NCBI GenBank assembly: GCA_016647705.1
Contig: CM028330.1
Location: 33,134,649 to 33,198,648, forward strand
DNA length: 64,000 nucleotides
Source of the DNA: Eucommia ulmoides
Lineage: Eukaryota > Streptophyta > Magnoliopsida > Garryales > Eucommiaceae
Reading direction: 5' to 3'
The position numbers and the translations under genes were made by a program. This document shows, piece by piece, positions 11,786 through 24,300 of this stretch; position 1 is the stretch's first letter, and every line of letters starts with the position of its first letter. A model generated the notes under the pieces. The model ran no database searches and had not been told where the DNA came from. It worked only from the letters and a program-made list of their open reading frames with translations.

Positions 11786-11853
<68 letters not shown>

Positions 11854-13290
11854 GTATAGTATATATAGATATATAAGTATGTAAGTATTATATGTATATT
11901 GCCAATCTGAAGACTTAACTAAAAAAATGAAAAAAAGATGCACCAAGCCAAAGACCGTGACTTAGTGCTTGTCCAAGGCCTAAGCTAAAAAAAGAAAAAT
12001 GCAGCAATATAAAGTATGAAAAAGTGTAGAGCGATAAAGTAAATGATAGTAAAGTAAATGCGGAAAATTAAATAACGGTAAAATAAAATGCAAGAAAAGT
12101 AAAATGCGTTCTCGGAGAACGGCTTATGTTTTTTTATAATTTTTTGACCATTTTTTTTTGTTTTTTGTTTTTCTTTGTTTTTACATAAAAAAAAGTTACA
12201 AGATTTTTTAAAACATATCTTGCCTTTTGGAAGGTTGGTTCCTCTCATTTTGTTTGATTTTTTTTCTTCTTCTTCTTTCTTAGTTTTCATTTTTTTTTTT
12301 TTTTTGTAGAAAATCTAAGATTTCTAAAACTAAAACTATTTTTGGAAGTGTTTTTTTAGAGAGAGAGTTCTTGTGTTCTAAAGAGAGAAACACAAGTGTG
12401 GATATGTCAATCAGTAAAGTAAATGAAGGGGAGGCGTCCTCTATTTGTAGAGGAGGTTGCTCGTGCCCTTCTTAGGTAGTGCGCCCTAGGGAGTGCACGT
12501 GGCACCTTGTTTTTGGCCCATGTGATCTCATAATTGCCCTACCCCCTATGTCATTTTTTAACACTTTAGCCCCCTATTTGTGGAATTGAGTGTAAAGACT
12601 TCTTGATGTGACCTTTCCTAGTCATACCATTTCGAAAAATAAATTTAGGCACTCCCTTGGCTACTTTGGACATTCCAATTTTGAAATTCAATACTTCGTC
12701 TTATTCCCAGAGGGTGTTTTTTTAGTGTTTTTTGTAAGTTGGATACTTTTTAGTAATTGCACATGTATTTTTTTATTTTTATTGAAATTGAAATGGTAAG
12801 AATGAAATTAAACTATCCAAATAAATATTGGAAAGTCCAATTTTGGAAAATAAAATGTTTTTGGTTGTCAATTTGATAAAACGGGTGAAAAGTACATTTT
12901 TTGGGTAAAAATAGAAAGTAGTTGGAATTTGTGAAAATTCTTAAAATTAAAGGGTGAAAAACCAAATTAATTATATATAAATTGATATTATATGAAAATA
13001 AACTTTCAATTTAACCAATTTAGTCCCCAATTAACTTTTAAAAAATTCAATTTTAGCCTAAAATTTTATTTTTACGTAATTTAATGAAATTGTTGATTTT
13101 TTATTTTATTTTATTTTTTTTATTTCTTTTCTTTTCAAAACATTAAACAAAATTTAAACACATGAATTTAAGATGAGAATTCATCCCTTTAAACTTGGTT
13201 TAATGTTTATCTAAATTTGCACCTTAGACCCAACACTTTCACATAATACAAAAACAAGTGAGACAAAATGCGGTGTCTACACTGCTTTGG
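11461..13290. other. AT-rich intergenic DNA, no gene seen
   Basis: Homopolymer tracts, a (TA)n/(TATG)n microsatellite and a slightly GC-richer patch at 12400-12560 occur. Its layout (GAGAGA leader, GTGGCACCTTG) looks LTR-like, but no target duplication or partner was found. Open frames here are short and low-complexity. Confidence 0.45.
11789..11852. repeat. Compound (TA)n-(TATG)n microsatellite
   Basis: About 19 TA units are followed by about six TATG units. Confidence 0.9.
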
Positions 13291-15190
13291 TTAGTATGAC
13301 TACTTTGATGAGTTCTCTTAACCAAACTATGAAAACCAACAAATTTAGCATATTTTTTATTTATTTATTGTCATCGGCTCATAATGGATGCTTGACTTGG
13401 CTCAAAATCAGCTCCTCCATTCGAGTTAAAGTATTCGTGTATTCTCTTCCCAAATGCACTGTGTTGTTAATCACTATTGGTGATCGAATCTTTGTTTGTA
13501 TTTAGCCAACTAGAATAATATATTCTCATTAGGATTTAACTCTTTTGCTCTTTGTACCTTCTTAGTCGTTGATCTCGCTGTATTTGGAGTTTTTGGGAAT
13601 TTGTTCAACATTATAATCAGTTGATTTAGATTCAGGTTGATTTTCAGAAAAAGACATCGAAAAGAATATTCGTGAAATAATTATTAAATTTAGAATCCAT
13701 CTACAAGTATTAAATTAAAATAAATAAATCAGACCAATTTCAATTTAAATTAAACCAAAAAAATTATCTTAAATTAAATTGTAACAACAACCTAAATTAA
13801 CGCAAGTAAAATAAAATTAACAAACTAATCCAATGCAACCTAAATTAAATAAATTTAACCAATTAATCTAACTCAACCCAAATAAAATAAAATTAATAAA
13901 CTACACCACACTATGCCAAACCTAATTAAAACCAAATAAACATAATCTATTTAAACCCTAATTAAATTTAATTGAACCCTAACTCAACCATAGTTAACCC
14001 TAATTATTCCTAACTCAACTAAATTAACAATTAACTCAACCAAACTTAACCCCCGATTAACAATTAACCCAATCCAACCCTACTTTAAACAAAACCCAAT
14101 ACTCCAAAATCAGTTAAAGAGAGGGGGAAAGAAAAAGAGAGACAGCGAATTGGAGAAGACAAAGGAGACGGCCGCGTATTCTGAAGAAGACGACGGAGAT
14201 GGCGACCAACAACGAGGATCTGTTTAGACGACTACGACATCGCGGAACTGGGCGAGGATTTGGCAAGTACGATGAGCAACGACGAGGTAATTTTTGTTAA
14301 ATTTCTTCAATTGTTTGTTGAAATTTATAGATGATTTTGTGCCATTTGTTTTGTTTTTGGAATATGACTTCATGACTGTTGGAGTAGCCGTTGCTACTCT
14401 AATAATTATTTTGATTGTTCATTTGTCTGTGCCATATTTGGCACAAACAGACCACCTGTGCCAAAATGGCACAGGTAGCCCTTGGAGCAATTTTTCTTGG
14501 ATTAAAAATAGCCAAATTGAAGATGACACACCAGATGGACGATCGTTTGGAGTTGCTCTAACTACAAAATTCATGGACCATTAAAACATCCACTCCAAAT
14601 CTAAAGGACCAAAAGTACATTTTTTTTTTTTTTTTTTTAATACACCTCTTATACTGATCGGATAATGTGTCCTACTATCTAGATTATTAATCTAGGAGTT
14701 TTCTTTCAAGAGTCCACTTATAGAATCAAATAACTTTTCAAGAACTATTCAAATAAAATAACTTTTAAAATCCTTTTTAGAATTAAAATTGTGTACGAAC
14801 TCTTTTAAAAAAAATATTAATGACAAAATTATCCCTAATAAAAAAAATCTAAATAACTAATTTCTTTTTTTGTTTTTAACAAAAAAATTATATTTTTAAG
14901 AAAAATAAAATTTCAGTGGATTTTGAAAAATTAAGTGAAATTTTAAAATTTATTTTTTTTAGTTTTAGAAGCTTTGAAAAACAAAAATGACAATTCTTGT
15001 AAATTTTATATTTATAGAAGGATAATCTAAAAAGAACCTAGTCCTTAAAATATTTTTGAATTGGGTAAAAAAAATCCATTCCTTAAAATATATATATTTT
15101 TTTTTATAAAATGGGAGCCGAAAAATTTCTCTTTTTAAAAAGAAACCGGTCCTTTAAATATTTTTGAACTAGGGCAAAAAATCTCGGTCC

Positions 15191-15243
<53 letters not shown>

Positions 15244-15274
15244 TTTTGATAAAATAGGAGCCAAAAAATTTCCC
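13291..15274. other. AT-rich intergenic DNA, possible short exon at 14199-14286
   Basis: 13700-14090 is a low-complexity AACCAAATTAAAC-type stretch. At 14199 an ATG in a locally GC-rich patch opens MATNNEDLFRRLRHRG.. for about 29 codons, up to a GAG|GTAATT splice-donor-like site at 14287. No downstream exon was recognised, so I do not call a gene. 14600-15190 contains only A/T-rich tracts. Confidence 0.4.
15195..15239. repeat. (TA)n microsatellite
   Basis: About 22 uninterrupted TA units lie 45 bp outside the left end of the Mutator-like element. Confidence 0.9.
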
Positions 15275-15283
15275 TTAAATCAA

Positions 15284-17595
15284 GGGATAAAGACCTTTTT
15301 GGTCCCTAACAAATGTTCCATGTGTTCAATTGACCCCTAACTTTTGCAACTCGACACATTTGCCCTTCACATTTCAAAATCGCTCCAAATTGACCTCTGA
15401 GTTGGGTTCTGTTAGTGAAATTTGGGAATTATGGACGGCAACAGTCACGTGACAAGAACGTGACTATTTGGCCAAGAGTACATGCGTTATTTCAATCATA
15501 TTAATATAATGAGGTCTATTTGCATATGTTGTTAAACTAAGGGGTCAAAACATTTTTTTCCATACCTTTTCTTCCTCTTTCATTTTTTTCTTTCCTTGTT
15601 TCTCAGTCCTCTCGATTCTTTCGTTCCTCTGCACCACCAAGCACCACTGAGCACCAACACACCACCACACAACCACCTCCACCATCGCCAAACCAAAGAC
15701 TACCTCCACCACCGTCACTACCATCACCGAACCAAACTCCATCTGCAAACCCATATCCCTGAAGACCCCCAAACCAAAACACCACCACCGAACCAAACAT
15801 CACCACTACCGAAGAACATCATCGAACCAAACAACAGTGCCACAACTCTTTCATGGAACCAGACCAATTTTCCCTCGTCTCCTTCGTACAAGGAAGCTTG
15901 AATCTCATCGCGTACTCAATGATCTCTCTCTTGTTTTCGCAAGCTCTCTCTCTTTCTCTACAAGCGGCAATGGCAGCCCAAAGTAGGTATGTGCAAAATC
16001 GTGACTATGAATTTTTAAGAGAATTTTGATTAATGAGTGTGAATGGCGGACCAAATCGAAACCCTAGTTCGTTCACCTGTTCTTCGCCTTTTCAATTTTG
16101 ATTTCGATTTCGAAATCGATTTCGAAACTAGGTTTTGATTTCGAAATCGAAACCCTGGTTCGTTTACCTGTTCTTCGCCTTTTTGATTTCGAAACCCAAA
16201 TCGATACCTTGTTTCGATTTGGGTTTCGAAATCCGAATCGAAATAGAGAAGAAGACAAAGACGACGCAGTGGGTTTCCATTTCGAAATCGAAATCGAAAC
16301 CCTAGTTCCAAATAAATGTATTTTTCTCCATTGTCGTCAATTTTTTTTCTTTTTTGATCTTAATATGTGCATTTGCTATGCAACCAAAGATTTTGAAATG
16401 GTTGACACTTGGTTTGCGTCCTTTCTGTAATGTTTTGAAAAGCAAGAGTAGGACTTTTGTTCAAAATATGAATGCTTCATGTGATTGCTTCAACACCATG
16501 GTTATGCTACTGTAAGTTAATTTTGATGCTATCATGTAGGACTTTTGTTCAAAATCTGAAACATCATTTTGTTGTTGCAAATATGCTACTGTAAGTTAAT
16601 TTTGATGCTATTATCTGTTTCTGTATGAGCCTATACAAAGACAGCTCTATTTGATGAATAATGGTATAAACAGAGAGGTATAACCCAAGACTTGGAACTT
16701 AATGGTTATCTAGTATACTTTTTTAGTAAGAAGTTTAATGTTAATTATTTCTAATTTTTTATCTACCTTCTGTAATTATTTTAATCAATACATATGTTAA
16801 AGAACAAGTTTGATGGTTGATTTATGTTTTTTAATATGTATTATATTATTTTTTTAGGACTTGATATATTGTATTGTTTTTTTAAGACTTGTTATATTCT
16901 TTTGGTTGTTTATGAGGACCTAATGTATTGTACTGTTTTTTTAAGGATCTATTGTATTATTCTGATTGTTTAAGAGGATTTAATGTATTGTATTGTTTTT
17001 TTTAGGATCTATTGTATTGTTCTTTTTTAGAACATGATGTATTGTTTGTGCTTTCTAAAATATAAAAAAACTGTGTTTTTTTTTTTTTTAATATATTGAT
17101 CTGCTTTTTTTATAATTTAAAAATACAAAAAAAGTTCTCCCAATTAGTGTTGGAATCGATCAATATAATGTTTGAATATACTAATTCTTGTAATTATGGT
17201 TAATAATTTTTTTAATTGTTCTATATTTTTTTTAAAGAAATATATATATTAAAAAAAATATAGGGCCAAAATTAAGAATAAACAATTAATATGGGAATAG
17301 GAAGAGTATTTAAAAGTTGCAAAAAAATATTGAGTGGAAAGGATCAACAAGAAATAGAAAAAAAATATTTTGACCCCTTATAATTTAGATGGCTTTTCAA
17401 ACTAATTCTATTAAATGAAAAGATCAAAATACTCTTAAAGTAACGTTGACCGTTACTTTGACTTAACGGAATCTACCTCAGGGGTCAATTTGGAGCGATT
17501 TTGAAATATCAAGGATATATGTGTAGAATTGTAAAATTTAGGGGCTAATTGGACACTCGGGACATTTGTTAGGGGACCAAAAATGTCTTTATCCC
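15284..17595. mobile_element. Mutator-like element A, long TIRs, 9-bp TSD
   Basis: The outer ends are GGGATAAAGACCTTTTTGG.. and its inverted counterpart ..CCAAAAATGTCTTTATCCC. Similarity between the two ends continues inward for over 120 bp (for example ATTTCAAAATCGCTCCAAAT on both), the long-TIR pattern of MULEs. The flanks TTAAATCAA (15275-15283) and TTAAATAAA (17596-17604) agree at 8 of 9 bases. No MURA transposase was seen, so it is non-autonomous. It ends 128 bp before the preferred start codon of the RBR gene, so it lies in that gene's promoter or 5' UTR. A shorter inverted copy is at 58089-59426. Confidence 0.88.
16045..16312. repeat. Self-complementary TTTCGATTTCGAAATCG minisatellite in MULE A
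   Basis: Runs of GATTTCGAAATCG and GAAACCCTAGTTCG alternate in both orientations, so the block can pair with itself. The same words occur in MULE B at 58595-58990. It gives open frames rich in F/R/S on several strands, which are not genes. Confidence 0.8.
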
Positions 17596-17723
17596 TTAAA
17601 TAAATGGAATGTAAGGTAAAAAGAGCTCCGCATTTTGATCACAATTTTGAAGACCAACTTGTAACACTGCGGCACGCCGACACCCATTCGTCAGGACCGT
17701 CTACAGCTTTCCGCAAATTAGCC

Positions 17724-18335
17724 ATGTCTACCAGAAGGGATCGACGGGGAAGACACCATCGGTCCCACTACAACAACGAAAACTGGATTGTCAGACCCGT
17801 TCGCAACCACGATCAGAACCAAAACGCAGTCGCCGCAAGAGAACCGCCCAATCTTGAACCCCTAGCATCGCCAATCCCTTCTACTTCTGCGCAGCACACA
17901 GCAACCACGCCCATCGTGGGATTCATCCCGGAAACCACAAACCCCCTTCCGAACCGCCCAAACTCTAATTGGGCCTCGCGAAATCGGCGGGCCAATGCGG
18001 TCAAACCTCTGTTTGTAAAGAAATCCGAAGTGGGTTCGACGGGCTCCGTTGATAAAGATTGTAGGAGTGAGGAGAAAGAGAGTTCTGGACTTGGGAATAG
18101 CTCAAAATCTAATATTGATGCAGATGTAAGTATCCCTGAGTCGGGTTCTTGCAAAGAAGAAGGGCAGGTGTTGGTGACAAACGATGGTTTAGTTGGTGGG
18201 TCAATTAAGAATTCTGATTCAATTAATGATGTTCATGATGTTGCTAGCAGGTTAGAGGAGTTGAGGTTGGGTGTGGAAGAACCTCAGTTGTCTGAAGAGC
18301 AGCTGAGTATTAATGATCAATTGCAGGAGGATGAG
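17724..18335 (+). CDS. RBR ligase exon 1
   Basis: 204 codons, phase 0, ending ..QLQEDE at a GAG|GTAATT donor. It encodes the basic, low-complexity N-terminus ([10 protein letters not shown]) and an acidic linker. Reading on past the donor would add only five codons before a stop. The join to exon 2 gives the continuous RWD start [16 protein letters not shown]. Confidence 0.85.
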
Positions 18336-21300
18336 GTAATTCAAGAAGCTTGACATAACTACGATATGGACGTTACTTTTTTTTTTTTGTTGTTTTTGTT
18401 GAATAGTAGGTCGATGTCAACAGTAAGCTTTATTGAACTAATACGTATTTTCAAATAGCAGAACTCGCGGTGGGACTATTAGCATATATTTCACTATCTT
18501 CATGTGTTGCTTGCTCTCAAGTCAGAGTCAAGTAACAAATTTGATGCTGCCACATGCCGTAAAAATTCAAACTTAATCATGAGATTTCATGAACTTAAGA
18601 GGCTGTTAAACTACAAAATTAATTTTTGTTTCTACAGATTTTCCAAGTAGTGGAACTTTTATGATTAGTGACTCTTAATATGATTATAAGTTATGACAAG
18701 TGGTGTTGGGGTGATCCTGGGTTATAATTTTTACTGAAGTAGGTTACAGTGCTAGCCTTCTAGGTCGTGAGTTACAAGATTAGAACATAATTATAATGAA
18801 AGTAATATAGCCATTTCGAAGCAAGTGCAAAATGTGAAGTTAGTTTCGTACTAAATATCTCTTCTTAATTGTCTTGTAATTTTTTAGCCTATGTTCTATG
18901 CCTTGTTGAAATAGTCGCATCATAGCTTAGGGATCAATTGAAACCCCCTAATTGTCTGCTAGACCAACATATTTTCCTAGAGAACCGGTAAATACTTTTG
19001 CTACGAATTGCTCATTCAATGAGCATTCTCAATATTATGCCTTGAAGAGGACTCGAACCTCCATGCTCTTTAGCATAAGATTTTGAGTTGTGCGTGTCTA
19101 CCATTTCACCATCAAGGCATCTTTAAAGTGAATCGCCGAACATAAAGGAAAAAATTCTTATGCCTGTAGAAACAGAATATATGACTGATAAAATTGTAGC
19201 TATTTTTGAATAGATCAGGCTCTCTGGCTAGCTTGAAATGGAAAATCGATGGATCTATATATATGTATATCGATATCCATAGTGTGATCATATGAAGGGT
19301 ATGTTATTAGTTTAGATCTAACTCATTTTTCATCATTAGGAGCCATATCACATCCCGGATATGATGCAATAGGATGAATGGAGACGGTATTTTGTAAAAA
19401 CGTAAGTATCTTGAATATATTAACCAGAGCCCGAAAAGGAGTTGTAGATACGACTGTACGAACATCAGATGTTGGATATCTCACGCGTTGACTTGTTGAA
19501 GTAGTTCAATATATTATTGTGCGCCAGAGAGATTATGGTACCGTCCGAGGTATTTATGTGAGTCCTCAAAATGGGATGATGCTAGAAAAGGTTTTTATCC
19601 AAACATTAGTGGGTCGTGTATTAGCAGATGAAATATATATATATATATGGGTCCACGATATCTTACGAATGTTAATCTTTCGTACACATATATTAATTTT
19701 GGACGGTTCAATTAATTGGTTGAAAAACGAAAAAGGTTAACTCTAGGGGAATTGAAGAATGGGTGGGCTATTTCTTTGCAAAATTGTGCTCAATTTCATG
19801 TATGGCAATTTCGCCAAGATCGCTTCGTTAGTTGGGAGAAGAATTTGCACGAATCGGAGAACGTATTGAGAGAGAATTGGATTTGGTTAGACAATGTGTG
19901 GTTGGTACATTTAAAATGTACAATGATCCAGCAAAATAAAAAATAATTTCATTTTTCTGAGATCCTTTCGATGATCTATGTTGTGTTGAAGGGGCAAGGA
20001 AAGAGTTTAAGCCGGTAAGCCAAGAGTAGACGTTGGATGAAATTCGGGTTGTTAACCTTCTTACTCATGTGTCTAAGAAATGCCACAAATGACCTACAAA
20101 GAAGAAGAAACCAACGATTTATTCCAAGTTGGAAGATAAGGGCCAGGCCATTTGCGTTATCTTTCTTTGATTATACGGCTCGGTTATTGATAGAGTGAAT
20201 AGGTCTGTCATTTTTTGAAATCGCTCTTCTAAATCAAAATCATGGTGTAAGGTGTATCCTCCCCTATTCCGGTCATGGATTATATGAAATAAATCTCAAA
20301 ATGGATTTTTTTTCAAGATTGAAATCTTTTAGGAACTGTCCATATTGAAGGAACCATATCATTGTACATGAGATTTTTTCCTCATATGGCTCCTCGTAGG
20401 ACAAAAATAAATTTGAGGACCCATCCACTATTATTTAATTTCTTGTACGATAGATAAGGTCAAAATCCATCGTAAGGTCCCAAATTAAACCAATGAAATT
20501 TTGTCTGCGATAGTTCTAAGAAGAAAATAAATTAAAAAAGTGCTTCTAAATGGATCTCATCTTTTATAAATTGATAAATTGTAGTTTTTCGTTATTGATT
20601 AATAACTTTAGCTTTGGATAAAATGCTTCTTGTAGTAATATGAGTAGCTATTTCAACCGGTTCGGTTCGAATGCGAAAAAAAGTCAAGAAAGATAATTTT
20701 TTCCTTTTCTAATTCTAATTAGAATGCATAGCATATAATTATTTATATTGTTTAATAGATATAATGATATGGATTAGAATGTGATATGAGAGTTATGGAG
20801 AACATTTCAATTCCATTTCAAGTGCTTGATTCACCAAAGATAACTATGAGATTCAGTTTATTGTCGTGATGGTGATTTTTTGGATCACAAGACTTGTAGG
20901 AGTTGATAGAGAAGCTTTATGGAGCTCCTGCACTCAAAATCGAAAGAGGCCTTACAAACCACAATAAAGAAGGCTAAAGGGATCTTCCACTCAGCCATCG
21001 AGGTTTGGATTATTCATTCTTAAAAAGGTTTCTAATACAGCCACTTTGAAAGCCACATGTTATGTACTTAAAGCCCTCTTGTGGTGGAGTTGACAAGATT
21101 CTAACTTTGATATATCATGAAGAGATGTGGTGAGCAGTTGGGTGTTACTTGGGTAGTAGAAGAAATCCTTTGTTCGTCAGGCATTAAGTTTGATTATATT
21201 GTTGTTTCGATTGAATAGCTTATAGATTTAGATTTGTGGATTGACTCATTGGGTTCTTGCAAGCCCATAAAAAAGGAGTATTTAGAAGAGGCAAACCCTC

Positions 21301-24300
21301 TAATATGTGCTCCAAACAGAGTTTTCCTTGAAAGAGAAGGAAACAATGCACGAACATTAGCAAATTCCTTGTGGACATAGCCATCTAAGAGATAGTGCAA
21401 GCTCATCTAACGAAGGAAAAAATGTATGTCCATGTAAGTCCTTGTACCAAACAGGGACCAGGGAGGCGTGGAAGGCCTAACTGTTTGAGGTCATAGGACC
21501 ATAGGTATGATAAATATTAAATCATTTGTTAAATGTTAATTTTTTTCACAACTTTAGGCATAATGCTTCCGATTGTAGAAATGAAGGAAAACAAGGACAC
21601 TTGATATCTTGAGATCGATGCTAACAACTAATATGTAAGAAAGCAACACCTAACACTTGGACTTTGGACTTTGAACGACAAACCTTGTTGTCTTAAAAAA
21701 TGATGGTGAAAGGTTTGCCTTCGACCAATCATCTAGATTAATTTTGTGATTGTGAGGGATGTCTTTTGCAATTAATCATGGAAAAATGTTTAGAAAGAAC
21801 TAGTCAAAAGAAAGAGAACCACTTCAACTTGCTCCTCATATGTGTGGTCCAATCAAGACATCATCTTCTGATAAAACCATTGCTTCATACAGATGTGTGG
21901 TACAATCAAACCATCATCTCTAGAGGTGTTTGGGGCTTAAAAAATATTGATCTTATCAACAAACAAACCAAATTCTATATCATGTTCATTCAATCCTCTA
22001 GAGTAGTGTGATAGCTTATGAGTTAAACAAAAATGCATAGTCTGGCGGACGAAGGGTCCTTAAATTGGGGGGGTGAACATAAAATATAGGAGTGGTTGTA
22101 GAAGTTTTGAAAGTTTAAGGGGTGAATCTATATATATTTTTGTGTAATTATATAAATATACTAAACATGGGGGGCTCTAGAATTTTTTTCTGGGTGGTTG
22201 CCCCCCAGTCCCCCCTTGGCTTTGCCAGGAAATGCATTTGTCATCCTTTTTTCCGTTCCAAGATCATCTCAAACAAATGGAGTTTTCATGAGGTAAAATA
22301 GAACCACTACCTGGCTCATTTATGTTGAAGAACAACATTAGTCTAAATGAGTTTTTGGCTAAAACCGATATATTGTGCCATCTACTTGTCAAAGTAGCTT
22401 TTAAAAAGAAACTTGTCAAATTATCTAAAAGCTTGGGATGAGTAAAGCCAAGTGCCTCTCCTTTTAGGTACATGAACGCCTTCTTATTTGCATGTACTGG
22501 ATGAAAGAAAAAATATGTATTCAACAGGCTATGGTTTAAGATCCAAGAGTTACAAGGTACAGAACCCAATCAATGGAAAACTTCATTATTATTTGAGATG
22601 TTGACTTAAATAAAAAAGGTGAATGGATGTTTGCTGGAGAAAGTTGCGAAGGAAGGAGAAAGATGAAGAAAATTTAAAAAATATTCTTCTGAACCTTGAT
22701 TTTTGGATGAGTGTTCAAGGGGTCCCTATTAAATTAGTTGAAGGGTATAAATGTCAATTAACATTAAATAATTGATTAATTTTGACTTTTAAGGTTTGAT
22801 CGTTAACTTTAATGGAAAATATAACCATTCCACTTAAGTTTGAACCATATTGAGGGTAAGTGATGACGAAAATACCATAGGGGTGTAACGAGCAATTTGG
22901 TCAAACCACAGGGGATAATGCCATTAACCCTTAAATGTATATTTCATCCATATAATTATCACATATGGCAGTATACCATGACCCACAAATTTATGAGTCG
23001 TGTGAGAGAAAGACCACCACTATACTCTCGTAAGCTGTACGAAACCCAATCCATATGCAAGGCGTAACACCTCGTGGGCCCCTCAGAGAGCGAGACCGCG
23101 GTTAAAACTTACTAATTTCGGGATATTAGGGAGATTCTAGAATGGAGGATGGAACATGGTGCCCGTTGGGAGGTGTCAACCACGCGCCCCTGCCTGCTTG
23201 CACGTAAGGGGGAGATAGTGCCTATTGGTTGGGTTGACTTGACCTCGGGCATAAGCTAAATATGGAAATTGTTTATTAAGTTATTTATGATAATTAATTA
23301 TGGCACTTAATTACCTTTATGGGCTAATCAATAATATAAATAATTGAGTTCAAAAATTGTTTGGCAGACATTGAAAGCAAATCATAATAGCACAAAGCTT
23401 GTAGAGATAGGTAAGATTATCATTTCACTTTTAACATTTCTTTAGTTTAAAGTCCGAGGTCACACAGTCAGTTCCAACGACTTTGTGACTTAGCTTTCTC
23501 TCCCCTTTAGATGAGTTGACCGCCGTTTCCTCTCCATTCTCCTACTCTCTAGATCCATTCTGGGTAATGCCACCCATATACATTTACTAAAATACTCTTC
23601 CATACTTTATAACCTCAACATTTTTGCAGCCACAGTGGAAGGGCAATCCCAGAAAAAAATGTCTTTTTGCAAAGAGAAGGGAGCAAACATAAGTCAACTC
23701 GAATGTTTACAAGAAGAGAGTTATGAACATCAGAGGAACTCTGTGATGTGTGAACAAGATCCTCAGAGTCTTGCTGGCAATCAACAGATACTAGTGGTTC
23801 CCATCAATCTGATAGGTATTGCTGGCATTGTTGTCTCTATGCAATAGGCTAGAATTGTATTCATCTATTCACTAATTACCATTCGTGAAGCTAGCCACTG
23901 GCTACCATCCGTGAAGCTAGCCACCCAATGTCCGTGGGTAGCAACCCTAACAAAGCACTAGGTAACCTAGACCATGACGTTGTGATCAATCATGGCACCG
24001 AGCATCCGCAACAAGCAAAGAATTGTCTACACTCAAGACACAACCTTCTGTCATGCAGACACTTGCTCCTCCGAACACTGGATTTGCTAAACCGGAAGAG
24101 GTGAAAGCACTTCTCTAGCTGCCCTCATTATCCACCAACGAATTCTTCTTCCGACCAAAATATTCAGAGGCCATTTGTCGGGAGCGGTATCTAGTTTATT
24201 TCAAACCTTGGAAGTTCAACCTTAATGGAAAATATGGAAACCCCAAGAGCATGTTAGTTGCTTCGTTGACTTGTTGGAAGTAAAAGGCAACAACCCCAAC

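Larger units (their letters stand above)
18880..20700. other. Plastid-derived nuclear insertion (NUPT), rearranged
   Basis: Two plastid genes can be recognised: trnL-CAA on the minus strand with its 3' flank (about 18880-19118), and an rpoC2 piece on the plus strand (about 19429-19660). These genes are far apart in ordinary plastid genomes, so the insertion is a mosaic or was rearranged. The remaining DNA to about 20.7 kb has a similar base composition but I could not assign it, and the right boundary is a guess. CGA->TGA-type and G->A changes suggest methylation-driven decay after transfer. Confidence 0.6.

Noticed and set aside
13900..14060. Telomere-like AAACCCTAA words
   Set aside because: Copies are scattered and irregular (TTAAACC, AACCCTAATT, GAACCCTAACTC); no run of exact repeats, so not an interstitial telomere tract.
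14199..14286. Possible first exon MATNNEDLF.. with a GT donor
   Set aside because: No second exon or recognisable protein could be found downstream before the MULE; kept only as a remark.
14380..14585. MITE-like sequence with GTTGGAGTAGC and GTTGCTCTAAC ends
   Set aside because: The inverted match is weak and no consistent target duplication was found; TTCATG on both sides is not placed at the ends.
16030..16430. Phe/Arg/Ser-rich open frames on both strands
   Set aside because: Products of the self-complementary TTTCGAAATCG minisatellite in MULE A.
17604..17723. In-frame N-terminal extension of the RBR protein from ATG 17604
   Set aside because: The ATG overlaps the MULE target duplication, the extension has no recognised feature, and the basic MSTRR leader at 17724 is a more natural start. 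Cannot be excluded without transcript data.
19741..19950. Open segment beside the rpoC2 fragment
   Set aside because: May be organelle-derived, but I could not match it to a plastid or mitochondrial gene, so no name is given.
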